Source: Pseudomonadota bacterium (GTDB lineage: Bacteria > Pseudomonadota > Alphaproteobacteria > Rhizobiales > Rhizobiaceae). From it: a DNA stretch of 64,000 nucleotides. Below the pieces are notes generated by a model that was not told the origin of the DNA, did no database searches, and saw only the letters and a list, made by a program, of their open reading frames with translations. The stretch covers positions 62,001-126,000 of the forward strand of contig JAEWLS010000038.1 of NCBI GenBank assembly GCA_023457435.1, given 5' to 3'. This document shows, one piece after another, positions 51,329-59,646 of this stretch (position 1 is its first letter; every line of letters starts with the position of its first letter). Made by a program: the position numbers and the translations under genes.

Positions 51329-52222
51329 ATGCCGATCTATGAGCTGGCAGCATTGGGCGCCGCGACCTGCTGGGCGCTGACGGGGGTGATCTCGGTCTGG
51401 CCCGCCGGCTATCTAGGCGCGCCCGCCTTCAACCGGCTGCGCCAGGCCTTTGTCACCGTGGTGCTCGCCGCCTACGTTCTGGCGAGTGGCACATGGCAGC
51501 ATCTCGGCGCAGAAAATCTCGGTGCGCTGCTTCTCTCCGGCCTGGTGGGCATCTTCCTTGGCGACACGTTGCTCTTCGCCACGCTCAACCGGCTCGGGCC
51601 GCGCCGTTCCGGCATCCTGTTTGCGCTGAACGCGCCGATCGCTGCGATGCTCGGCTTCATCTTCCTGCAGGAATCGCTGCCCGTCCAGGCGCTCTTCGGT
51701 ATGGCGCTGGTAGTCGCCGGTGTCATCCTCGCCATTCTGTTCGGCCGCCGCCAAGGCCAGGGTCACGTCTGGGAGGTGGTGAAGGGTCCCCTCTGGGTGG
51801 GCGTCGCGCTCGGCCTGGGCGCCGCCAGCGGACAGGCTATCGGCTCCATCATCGCGCGGCCAGTCATGGCCGCGGGCATCGACCCGTTCGCCGCCTCGCT
51901 AGTGCGTGTCGCGATCGCCGCCTTCTGCCTCAGCGTACTGATCGCGCTGCCGATCCCCTCGCTAAAGCCGAAGGGGCCCGTCACGTGGCCGGTCTTCGCG
52001 CTCACGGCGCTCACCGGCATCATCGCGCTCGCGATCGGCATGACGCTGCTGCTCTTCGCTCTGTCGGGCGGAAAGGTCGGCATCGTATCAACCCTCTCGG
52101 CCACCTCGCCTGTCCTTATCCTGCCGATGATCTGGTTTCGCACCGGAGAACGCCCCGCCGCAGGAGCCTGGCTCGGTGCCGCGCTCGTCGTCGCCGGTAT
52201 GGCGCTGCTTTTCGTGCGATGA
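51329..52222 (+). CDS. EamA/DMT-family transporter
   Basis: 297 residues with about ten membrane helices in two EamA repeats. The first starts MPIYELAALGAATCWALTGV and the second near PLWVGVALGLGAASGQAIGS. GDTLLFATLNRLGPRRSGIL and ALNAPIAAMLGFIFLQESLP are typical for the family. The frame is open upstream; the ATG at 51329, with GGGAGACGGC before it, is my choice, and an ATG at 51260 is possible. It probably exports or imports a metabolite; the substrate is unknown. Confidence 0.85.
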   Translation: MPIYELAALGAATCWALTGVISVWPAGYLGAPAFNRLRQAFVTVVLAAYVLASGTWQHLGAENLGALLLSGLVGIFLGDTLLFATLNRLGPRRSGILFALNAPIAAMLGFIFLQESLPVQALFGMALVVAGVILAILFGRRQGQGHVWEVVKGPLWVGVALGLGAASGQAIGSIIARPVMAAGIDPFAASLVRVAIAAFCLSVLIALPIPSLKPKGPVTWPVFALTALTGIIALAIGMTLLLFALSGGKVGIVSTLSATSPVLILPMIWFRTGERPAAGAWLGAALVVAGMALLFVR

Positions 52223-52304
52223 GTGTCACATCGCCGGACAATTGCGCGACGTGCGGGCTGGAACCCTGCAGTCGGTAATGCCACCAAGTCGTGACGAAAG
52301 AATT

Positions 52305-53239
52305 TGAACGGCGACGTGGACGCTGGCCTCGACAAGCTGCGTCAGCTGGGCATGCGCATTCTCGACGTCGGCCATTACGGCTGTTTCGGTGACTCCAAGT
52401 TCGACCCAGTCCGGCCGGACTCGATGCTTCATGATCTGCAACTGGACCTCGCCGGCGAAGCCGGGATTCTCCAGGTCCGACCGACACGTTGATCGACATG
52501 CGCAGCAACGCCGTCGGTCCGCCACTGCGCGAGCTGGGCGAGAGCAGCCCTTAACACCCAACTGGTGGTGGCGGCCGCAAGCGACGTCTGCTCGATCACG
52601 GGAATGAACTCGGCAAGCGAGACCTGGCCGAGTTCCGGATGGCGCCAGCGCAGCAGCGCCTCGGCACTCACGCATTCCCCTGTCTGGAGGTCGATGCGCG
52701 GGTGGAAGGCGAGCGAAAGCTGAGCTGGGTGCGGTTGGGCAGGCCGCTGAGCGGGTCGAGCCGGCCGAAGGCATGCTGCAGCTCGATCTGCGACATGACC
52801 ATTTTGGCGAGGTCCTTCAGCGCCTTCATCTCTTGTTCCGTGGCCTGCCAGGGCTACGTTCCGAGCAAGCACAGGGCGTCAAGGCTGCGTCCTTCGCGGG
52901 TTGTAAGGGAGGCACCGGCGTAGAAGCGGATGCCCTGGTTGGCAAGGATGCTTGTCCGATAGCAGCTGTCGGCCTGGAGGTCCGTGATCAATACGTCTCA
53001 GCCGACTCTGCGACCTGCGCGCATAGCGCCTTTTCCCGGGGGATGGACCAGTGTTCGACGCCGACCCGCGACTTGAACCACTGCCGGTCCCGCTCCGTCA
53101 GCGACACCGCTGCGATAGTCAGACCGAAGATCTGCCCCGCCATACGCGTTATGCGGTCGAAATTCTTACTCGGCGCGGAGTCGAGTAGGTTCAGGCGCTA
53201 CAGCGCGTCGAGACGCGCTTCGTCATCATGAGCTGGCAT
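52305..53239 (-). pseudogene. GAF-GGDEF-EAL gene reduced by stops, frameshifts and a deletion
   Basis: Reading from 53239: MPAHDDEARLDAL, an in-frame TAG, then RLNLLDSAPSKNFDRITRMA into a GAF domain (SLTERDRQWFKSRVG, VEHWSIPREKALCAQV). A frameshift follows, then VLITDLQADSCYRTSILANQ to DALCLLGT, another TAG, and the linker WQATEQEMKALKDLAKMVMS. The GGDEF domain is cut to its first motif (RLDPLSGLPNRTQLS) and joined to the EAL domain (LSLAFHPRIDLQTGECVSAE), which shifts frame at least twice before VELGVTETAVMADVENAHAQ and breaks off near 52305, before the DDFGTG motif. It cannot be functional. Confidence 0.85.
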
Positions 53240-53361
53240 GCGGGATTTCTTCTGCCTGACCTGCGACCAGCACCTCAGTCCTCTGACGTGCGCGAGCAAC
53301 ATGAGATCCCGGTGCCATAGCTCAGATAGCAGCAGAATCGGCCGAAAAGGGTCGTTGGCGG

Positions 53362-53382
53362 GAGAGGCAAACTTTGCCTCTC
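53362..53382. repeat. Perfect hairpin palindrome in the gap before the dehydrogenase gene
   Basis: The arms GAGAGGCAAA and TTTGCCTCTC flank a single C. The surrounding bases (GGTCGT before, GCCGA...GAA...GAGCTT after) resemble those around the hairpin at 59548-59562, so the two look like diverged copies of one intergenic repeat. The rest of the gap 53240-53603 holds no supported gene. Confidence 0.5.
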
Positions 53383-53603
53383 AGCCGATCCCGAAGGGGA
53401 GCTTGCCGCGGGGTCGTTACCCATACTGGACGGCCCCCATAGGTGTCATGACGAGGTCGTGAGGAACTCCTGCGACCGGATGGTGCAAACTCCCGACGTC
53501 CAAGTTTCCAACCGGCGGGTATCGTATTGGGAGATGATGATTGCGCTTGGGCGCCGGATCGCGTTTGAAGTCGGGACACAGCACACCGGTCCGGGGAAAA
53601 CTC

Positions 53604-54497
53604 ATGCACGTCGCGGTAATTGGTCTCGGAGGCATGGGTAGCGGGATCGCGGCTTCGCTGCTGCGCGGCGGACACGACGTGGTCGGCTACGACCGAAGCG
53701 GCGACCGCTGCACTGCGTTCGCTACTGATGGGGGTAAGGTTGCCGGCAGTGCCGCCGAGGCTGCGGGCCGCGCAGAACTCGTCTTCGCCTGTCTCCCGTC
53801 GGCGGCGGCCAGCATCGATACTGCGCGCGCGATTGCAGCGGCGGGCGGGCCGCGCCACTACGTTGAGCTATCGACGCTCGGACGCGAGACGATCGGGGAG
53901 ATCGCCGCGATCTTGAGTGCAGCTGAGATCAGCTTCTGCGACGCGCCGGTAAGCGGCGGCCCGCCAATAGCGCGGGCAGGGCAGTTGTCGGCGGTAATGT
54001 CCGGGCCGGCGGAGACGGTGGAATTCGCACGCCCGGCGATGGAAAGCTTCGCGCAGAACATCTTCGTGGTGGGCGAGAAACCTGGGCTCGCGCAGGTCTG
54101 CAAGCTCGTCAACAACATGCTTTCCATCACCGCATTCGTGGCGACCTGCGAGGCGATCACCATCGGCGCGAAGGCCGGCGCCGACGCCGCTGCCATGATC
54201 GACTTCATCAACGTCAGCACTGGGCGCAATTCGGCGACGTCGGAGAAGTTCCCGAGGGCGATCCTGCCGCGCACCTTCACCTATGGCGGGCCACTGTCGA
54301 TCGGTCAGAAGGACCTGTCGCTCTTTCTCGACTTGGCGCGAGAGATGGAAACGCCGTCGCTCGTCGGCTCCAACGTCGCGAACGTGTTCAACGTGGTGGC
54401 GGCAGAGCTGGGTCGCGATGTCGATTATTCGAACATGATCCGCGTGTTTGAGGCGTGGGCGGGCTTCGAACTTACGGCCACAGAGCAAAAGCCTTGA
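53604..54497 (+). CDS. NAD(P)-dependent beta-hydroxyacid dehydrogenase family protein
   Basis: 297 residues. The Rossmann motif AVIGLGGMGSGIAASLLRGG at the start, the substrate loop DAPVSGGPPIARAGQLSAV (about 115-133) and the catalytic lysine in VCKLVNNMLS (about 173) identify the 3-hydroxyisobutyrate / tartronate semialdehyde reductase group. The start at 53604 has GGGGAAAA upstream. It is followed after 61 bases by an ABC importer, so it probably acts on the imported compound or a product of it. The exact substrate is unknown. Confidence 0.88.
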   Translation: MHVAVIGLGGMGSGIAASLLRGGHDVVGYDRSGDRCTAFATDGGKVAGSAAEAAGRAELVFACLPSAAASIDTARAIAAAGGPRHYVELSTLGRETIGEIAAILSAAEISFCDAPVSGGPPIARAGQLSAVMSGPAETVEFARPAMESFAQNIFVVGEKPGLAQVCKLVNNMLSITAFVATCEAITIGAKAGADAAAMIDFINVSTGRNSATSEKFPRAILPRTFTYGGPLSIGQKDLSLFLDLAREMETPSLVGSNVANVFNVVAAELGRDVDYSNMIRVFEAWAGFELTATEQKP

Positions 54498-54558
54498 CGC
54501 CCCGCGCCTAGAACGTAGGCTAACACCGATTAGGCAACAGCGCGCTCGGGAGGAGCCC

Positions 54559-55611
54559 ATGTTCTCAACTCTTTTTCACAAAGCGACTGATACGCTGACC
54601 GTTGCGGCCGTTGCCGGCGGCATCGCCCTGGCCGCTACAACATACGCAGGCGCCCAGGAGGAGACGATCACCATCGCCTCGCCGGGCGCGGCACTTCACT
54701 TCTACCCGTTCTACGTCGCTGAGGCAGGTGGCTTCTTCAGGGAAGAGGGCATCAAGCTCGACTGGGTCGACGTGGGCGCAGGTTCGCGCCAGATTGCAGC
54801 CGTCGCCGGGGGCAGCGCAGCCTTCGCCGTGGTCGGCATGCAACCGGCAATCACAGCGCGCCAGAACGGCGCCGATCTTGTCGCGGTTGCGTCCCTGTTC
54901 AACGCCTATCCGATCCAGCTTGTGCTCTCCAAGGCAGCCGCCGAGAAGACTGGCATCAAGCCGGAGATGAGCATCGATGAGAAGGTCGACAGGCTGTCAG
55001 GCATCTCCGTGGCCGTTACCGGCATAGGCAGCACGACGGACGTCCTGTTGCGCTCCTATCTGGTGGCGCGCGGCAAGAAGCCCGAGGAGGCCCTGACGAT
55101 TCAGCCGCTCGGCAACCCGGCCGCCATGTATGCCGCCTTCGAACAGGGCGCTATCGATGCATTCATGCTCGGCGCGCCGCACACCGACCAGGCCGCCGCG
55201 AGCGGTATCGGGGTGATCGTGATCGATCCGCTGAAAGGCGGCATTCCCGAGCTGCAAGATGTGCCCTACACCGGGGTTGTCACCAGCGCCGGCTATGTCC
55301 GCGACAACACCGCTTTGGTGGAGAAGGTGGTCCGTGCCGTGACCCGCGCAATCAAGCTCACCGCGGACGAGCCTCAGAAGGCAGCCGAGCTCACCCAGAC
55401 CTTCTTCAAGGAAACCGACCCCGCGCTGTTCGCATCCTTCGAGCCGAACTACCGTGCCGGCGCGGCCAAGACTCCGGTGATCACCGAGGCGCAGTACAAG
55501 AAGCTGCTCGACTGGATTGCCATCACCGCGGAAACCCAGACGACGGTCACCTACGGCGACTTCGTGGTGCCAACCTTCGCCGAGAAAGCGGCCGCGGACA
55601 TCCTGAAGTGA
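54559..55611 (+). CDS. ABC transporter solute-binding protein, NMT1/SsuA-like
   Basis: 350 residues with a signal peptide ending near TYAGAQ (about 33). The mature part follows the NMT1/THI5 and SsuA pattern: FYPFYVAEAGGFFREEGIKL, GGSAAFAVVGMQPAITARQN and ISVAVTGIGSTTDVLLRSYL. GGGAGGAGCCC precedes the ATG at 54559. Family members bind sulfonates, nitrate, pyrimidines or riboflavin precursors. The neighbours give no decisive clue. Confidence 0.88.
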   Translation: MFSTLFHKATDTLTVAAVAGGIALAATTYAGAQEETITIASPGAALHFYPFYVAEAGGFFREEGIKLDWVDVGAGSRQIAAVAGGSAAFAVVGMQPAITARQNGADLVAVASLFNAYPIQLVLSKAAAEKTGIKPEMSIDEKVDRLSGISVAVTGIGSTTDVLLRSYLVARGKKPEEALTIQPLGNPAAMYAAFEQGAIDAFMLGAPHTDQAAASGIGVIVIDPLKGGIPELQDVPYTGVVTSAGYVRDNTALVEKVVRAVTRAIKLTADEPQKAAELTQTFFKETDPALFASFEPNYRAGAAKTPVITEAQYKKLLDWIAITAETQTTVTYGDFVVPTFAEKAAADILK

Positions 55612-56396
55612 CGGCAGCCGCACTCGGCTCCGACGCGACCGGTGTGCGGGAGATATGGCTCCCGCGCATCCTCCTTGCCGCCGGCCTCGTCGTCGTCTGG
55701 GAGGCGACGGCCTGGCTGACTTCCGATCGATGGATCAGCCGCCCGTCCGCGATTGTCGCGCGCCTGGCGCAATGGATCGCCACCGACCTGCACGTCCACA
55801 TCGGTATCACCCTTGCCGAGATCGGCATCGGCCTCGCCGTTGGGCTGCCGTTGGGCATCGCGCTCGGCCTGCTGCTCGGCCGCTCAGCGCGCGCCGCAGC
55901 CGTATTCCGTCCGTTCATCGTGACCCTGAACTCCCTCCCGATCGTGGCGCTCGCGCCGCTGCTGATCATGTGGTTCGGTCTCGGCCTCTTGCCGAAGATC
56001 GTGCTGGTTGGCTTCGTCTCGTTTCTCCTCCTGTTCTTCAACACCTTCTCGGGTGCGCGCGCGGTCGACGAAGAGCAGGTGGATACGCTGACACTGATGG
56101 GCGCCAGCCGTGGCGAGGTCTTCCGCAAGGTTGTGCTGCCGTCGTGCACCAGCTGGATCATGGCTGGCATCAAGAACGCTCTGCCCTACGCGCTCATCGG
56201 CGCAGTCATCGGCGAGATGATGCTTTCACGCTCCGGCCTCGGCCATCTCATCACGCGCTCGGCCGGACAGTTCGACATGACCGGGCTGTACACGGTGCTG
56301 TTCGTGCTCATGCTGCTCGGCGCCGCTTTCAACGAACTGGCCAACAGGCTTGAGCGCCATCTGCTGCGCTGGCGCCCGACGCAAACGAGGAACTGA
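55608..56396 (+). CDS. ABC transporter permease, SsuC/TauC-like
   Basis: 262 residues, about six membrane helices, with the EAA loop around VDTLTLMGASRGEVFRKVVL and GEMMLSRSGLGHLITRSAGQ near the end. The GTG at 55608 overlaps the stop of the binding protein (GTGA). Confidence 0.88.
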   Translation: MTAAALGSDATGVREIWLPRILLAAGLVVVWEATAWLTSDRWISRPSAIVARLAQWIATDLHVHIGITLAEIGIGLAVGLPLGIALGLLLGRSARAAAVFRPFIVTLNSLPIVALAPLLIMWFGLGLLPKIVLVGFVSFLLLFFNTFSGARAVDEEQVDTLTLMGASRGEVFRKVVLPSCTSWIMAGIKNALPYALIGAVIGEMMLSRSGLGHLITRSAGQFDMTGLYTVLFVLMLLGAAFNELANRLERHLLRWRPTQTRN

Positions 56397-56398
56397 CG

Positions 56399-57232
56399 GT
56401 GGATATGCGTACCGATGCCGCGAGGCAGCGCCAGACGCCGGGATCGAATATCGAGCTTCGCGGTGTCTCGGTGGAATTTGTGTCGCGCTCGCTGCGCGTG
56501 CGTGCCGTCGACGACATCTCGTTCTCCGTCGCCGAGGGCGAGTTCGTTGCGCTGGTCGGGCCGAGCGGCTGCGGCAAGTCGACGGCGCTCAATATGATCG
56601 CCGGTCTCCTGCGGCCGAGCGCCGGGACGGTGAGCTATGCGGGTAAGCCAGTTTCCGGACCCAACACTCGCGTCGGCTACATGACGCAGAAGGACACGCT
56701 TCTGCCCTGGCGCACCGTAGAGGACAATGTCGGCATCGCCTTCGAGCTCCGCGCCCGCCGCGGCGAGGCGGGCGACAAGCAGCGCCGTGTCCAGGAGATG
56801 CTGCAGCTCGTCGGGCTTGCCGGTTTCGAGCGGCACTATCCGGCCGAACTGTCGGGCGGAATGCGCAAGCGCGCGGCCTTGGCGCGCATGCTGATCTACG
56901 AGCCCGAAACGCTCCTGCTCGATGAGCCGTTTGGCGCGCTGGATGCGCAGCTGCGGCTGGTCATGCAACAGGAACTGCTGCGCCTCGTCGATCGCCGGCG
57001 AATGACAGTCGTGCTCGTGACCCACGACCTCGAGGAAGCGGTGGCGCTCGCCGACCGCGTGGTGGTATTCACTTCTCGTCCGGGCCGCATCCGCATGACA
57101 CGCAACATCGATTTCCCGCGCCCGCGCGTCCCGGAGAAGCTGCGCTTTACGCCGGAGTTCGGCGCCATTTGCGAAGAGTTGTGGCGCGAACTCAAGGAAG
57201 AGGTCGCCAAGTCGGTCGAGGCGCATGCGTAG
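56399..57232 (+). CDS. ABC transporter ATP-binding protein, SsuB/TauB-like
   Basis: 277 residues. Walker A GPSGCGKSTAL, Q-loop MTQKDTLLPWRTVEDN, signature LSGGMRKRAALARML, Walker B TLLLDEPFGALD and the switch histidine in VTHDLEEAVAL are all present. I use the GTG at 56399, eight bases after GAGG; an ATG at 56405 is possible. The 3' end overlaps the second permease by eight bases. Confidence 0.9.
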   Translation: MDMRTDAARQRQTPGSNIELRGVSVEFVSRSLRVRAVDDISFSVAEGEFVALVGPSGCGKSTALNMIAGLLRPSAGTVSYAGKPVSGPNTRVGYMTQKDTLLPWRTVEDNVGIAFELRARRGEAGDKQRRVQEMLQLVGLAGFERHYPAELSGGMRKRAALARMLIYEPETLLLDEPFGALDAQLRLVMQQELLRLVDRRRMTVVLVTHDLEEAVALADRVVVFTSRPGRIRMTRNIDFPRPRVPEKLRFTPEFGAICEELWRELKEEVAKSVEAHA

Positions 57233-58001
57233 CGCTTCGGGTGACGACAGCTTTTCCGGCGCGACCGCGGCCATGCAGCGGCTGGCCGTGCTCGCCGTCT
57301 TGTTGCTCACTTGGCATTTCGCCTCGGGAACCTTGCTGCCGGCCTTCTACATCAGCAATCCGCTGAGCGTCGCGCAGGTGATCGTTCGCTGGGTTGCCGA
57401 CGGCTCGATCTGGCTTCACATCGGGAGCACCGTGATGACGCTGTTCCTAGGCTATACGCTCGGCGCCGCGCTCGGCGTCGCCGCCGGCCTGGCGCTGGGC
57501 CTGTCGCCGCGGCTGGAGCAGGTGTTGGCGCCATTCATTGCGGCGGTGTACGGCCTCCCGAAGGTGGCACTGCTGCCGCTCTTCGTTATCGCCTTTGGCA
57601 TCGGCCTCCTCTCCAAGGTGATGCTCGTTGCTTCGGTTGTCATTTTCCTTCTGTTTTACGCAACCCTGTCGGGCGTGCGCGACATCGACCGGGACATGAT
57701 AGACGGGCTGCGGCTGATGGGTGCGCAAGAGGACGAGATAACTTGGAAGCTCCGGCTGCCGGCGATCCTTCCGTGGATATACACCGGCCTGCGCACGTCG
57801 ATCGGCTATGCGCTGACAACGACGGTGGTATCCGAAGCGCTGTCGTCCAATCGTGGGCTTGGCTACTTGATCGAGCACGCCGCAGCTCAATTCAACGCCG
57901 CCGGCGTCTTCGCCGCCGTGGTGGTGCTGCTTGTCGTCAGCAGCGTCATCATGATCCCGCTCGGCGCCCTAGAGGCACGCCGAGGCACAAGGCGCGGTTA
58001 G
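57225..58001 (+). CDS. Second ABC transporter permease, SsuC/TauC-like
   Basis: 258 residues, about six membrane helices, EAA loop around IDGLRLMGAQEDEITWKLRL and SEALSSNRGLGYLIEHAAAQ. It differs clearly from the permease at 55608, so the channel is probably a heterodimer, unlike most SsuC systems which use one permease. It is the last gene of the operon. Confidence 0.88.
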   Translation: MRSASGDDSFSGATAAMQRLAVLAVLLLTWHFASGTLLPAFYISNPLSVAQVIVRWVADGSIWLHIGSTVMTLFLGYTLGAALGVAAGLALGLSPRLEQVLAPFIAAVYGLPKVALLPLFVIAFGIGLLSKVMLVASVVIFLLFYATLSGVRDIDRDMIDGLRLMGAQEDEITWKLRLPAILPWIYTGLRTSIGYALTTTVVSEALSSNRGLGYLIEHAAAQFNAAGVFAAVVVLLVVSSVIMIPLGALEARRGTRRG

Positions 58002-58013
58002 CGGCTACAAGCA

Positions 58014-58033
58014 CACCGAGGCCCTTGTCGGTG
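58014..58033 (+). terminator. Small hairpin after the ABC operon
   Basis: CACCGA and TCGGTG (58014-58019, 58028-58033) flank an eight-base loop 13 bases after the last permease gene. There is no T-run, so termination is only a possibility. The following stretch to 58387 holds no recognised gene. Confidence 0.3.
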
Positions 58034-58387
58034 GGTGCGCGTGATCCAACGGATGTGCCCGCCAACCGGCGAAATCGCGGGACACGTCCAGCGGTAAGGA
58101 TGGCATAGTGTCACTTCCTGACTGGTGCCAACGCCAGACTCCAAGGATGCCAAGTGCTGCAGGTCACCTTCGCACCACTTTTCCTCATAACCTGACGGAT
58201 GCTGGCTGTCCGAGATCTCTGCATTCGGAGCAGCACTGTCTCCCGACGAACTGATGGATCTCTGGCGCGGAGCAGGAAGGCAAATCTTGCCGAAAGGGGG
58301 CCGTCTCCGGACGGTCTGCTCTTAGGAAGGGCTGGAAGCTGTCGTCTCAAGCCTAACTTGGCGAGGGATTATTCGCGCAATCCATAT

Positions 58388-58650
58388 TCAGTATGCCTGA
58401 ATTGCCACGACTGACTCGATCTCGACCGTGATGTTGCCCGGCAGCGAGCCGACGCGATGGCGGAGCGGGCATGCTCGCCGCGCTCGCCGAAAACCTCGAC
58501 GAACAGGTCGGAGCAGCCGTTGATCACGCCCGGATGATCGGCGAAGTCCGGAACGGCGTTGATCATGCTGAGCAGCTTGACGACCCGCTTGACCTGGCCG
58601 AGATAGCCCAGCACTCCTGCATGACGGAGGAGGTTGATGCCGGTCAGGCG
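58388..58650 (-). pseudogene. RidA/YjgF-family remnant
   Basis: The C-terminal half of a RidA-like protein reads NLLRHAGVLGYLGQVKRVVK, LLSMINAVPDFADHPGVING and DLFVEVFGERGEHARSAIA in one frame. It finishes in another frame as VGSLPGNITVEIESVVAIQA and a stop at 58388. The conserved arginine of active RidA proteins lies within HARSA. The N-terminal half is absent, and the recombinase remnant begins about 20 bases further on in the opposite orientation. Confidence 0.75.
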
Positions 58651-58671
58651 CGCGTGGAAGGCTTCGTCGAG

Positions 58672-58904
58672 GACTACGCGTTCCCGAGCCGGATCGATCA
58701 CACGAAGCACATAAGTACGAGACAGTTGCGCGCCTGGTTGATGAATGGGTGACGGCGGTCAGTTCGCGTTCAGAGGAGTACCGCACCCACTCGCTTCGTC
58801 GTACGAAGGCGTCGATGATCTACAGGGCGACGGCCAACATCCGCGCCTACCTTGGCGTCGACGTGGAGGACGCACTCTTCCTCGCCGAGCGAACCGAGAG
58901 CTGA
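58672..58904 (+). pseudogene. C-terminal remnant of a tyrosine recombinase (phage integrase)
   Basis: DYAFPSRIDHTKHISTRQ (58672-58725) continues after a one-base shift as ARLVDEWVTAVSSRSEEYRT, HSLRRTKASMIYRATANIRA and YLGVDVEDALFLAERTES, stop at 58902-58904. HSLRRTKAS is the H-x-L-R box of the catalytic domain. The stretch that normally follows (with the G-H-T motif leading to the catalytic tyrosine) has been deleted, joining NIRA directly to YLGVDVEDAL. It is a dead mobile-element fragment. Confidence 0.82.
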
Positions 58905-59159
58905 CGCAGAACGGCCGTCCGTACCGAGCACGGATGGCTGCTCACGGCACGGCTTCCAGCGGGCTGCTCCGGCCATCGTGGGGTGGAAAGCTGACTGGCA
59001 GCCTCCATGGAAAAAACGGCAGGAGCAGTCGTTCAGTGATACTCGTTCGCAACTGAAACAGAACCTCCAGTTCCGTTTTGCGGCCTTGAGTTGCTCGTGG
59101 CCGAAATCCAATTGCGCGCGGTGTCGGTCTGCGGGAGACTGAACCCGGCGGGAGTAGTC

Positions 59160-59360
59160 ATGTCCCAACATAAGCAACTGCAACACGGAACCAGCGAGGC
59201 AAGAAGATTGCTCGATGAGCGGCTTGCTCGCGGGGAGATGGGCGATGACGCCTACAGCAAGATGGTTTCGAACTATGATGACCGCGCATTCAAGATATTT
59301 GGCGTCGTGTTCATTACCCTGTTTGGAGTCTTGGTTCTTTTACTAGCGTGGCTGAACTAG
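59160..59360 (+). CDS. Small SHOCT-like membrane protein
   Basis: 66 residues. Residues 11-34 (TSEARRLLDERLARGEMGDD, AYSKM) resemble a SHOCT motif, with LDERLARGEM in place of the usual L-x-x-R-[FY]-A-x-G-E-I. A membrane helix follows (about 45-64, FGVVFITLFGVLVLLLAWL). GGGAG lies about eight bases before the ATG at 59160. SHOCT proteins are small oligomerising or interaction modules; its role is unknown. It is the only intact-looking gene in this eroded stretch. Confidence 0.65.
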   Translation: MSQHKQLQHGTSEARRLLDERLARGEMGDDAYSKMVSNYDDRAFKIFGVVFITLFGVLVLLLAWLN

Positions 59361-59547
59361 AAGGCCGGGAGCCATCCGAGGTCAACACGGTTAGACAGGT
59401 CGGCATGAGTCCAGGATCAATCGCTTTTCTAGCTTTTCAGGCTGCGCTGTTCCTGATCTGGAGTTTCCTGGCTTCATGAGTTCAGCGTCCGCTTTCGCCA
59501 GCCGCGGTTGGACGCTGGAACGGCTACTCAGAGGTCGTGAGCTGACG

Positions 59548-59562
59548 AGGCAAAGCTTGCCT
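59548..59562. repeat. Imperfect hairpin, related to the one at 53362
   Basis: AGGCAA and TTGCCT flank AGC, within GGTCGTGAGCTGACG before and GTCGGCTCGGAG after. Its flanks are similar to those of the perfect hairpin at 53362-53382. It lies in the gap 59361-59646, which has no supported gene. Confidence 0.4.
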
Positions 59563-59646
59563 GTCGGCTCGGAGTCGGAACGGCAGCTTTCAGCCAATGG
59601 CTTCCGAAAAGCCGACCGTCCGCAGTCGGCTCATAATCGCGCCTGA

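Noticed and set aside
51003..51380. Plus-strand frame between nasA and the EamA gene
   Set aside because: It overlaps the EamA start in another frame and resembles nothing known; treated as noncoding filler.
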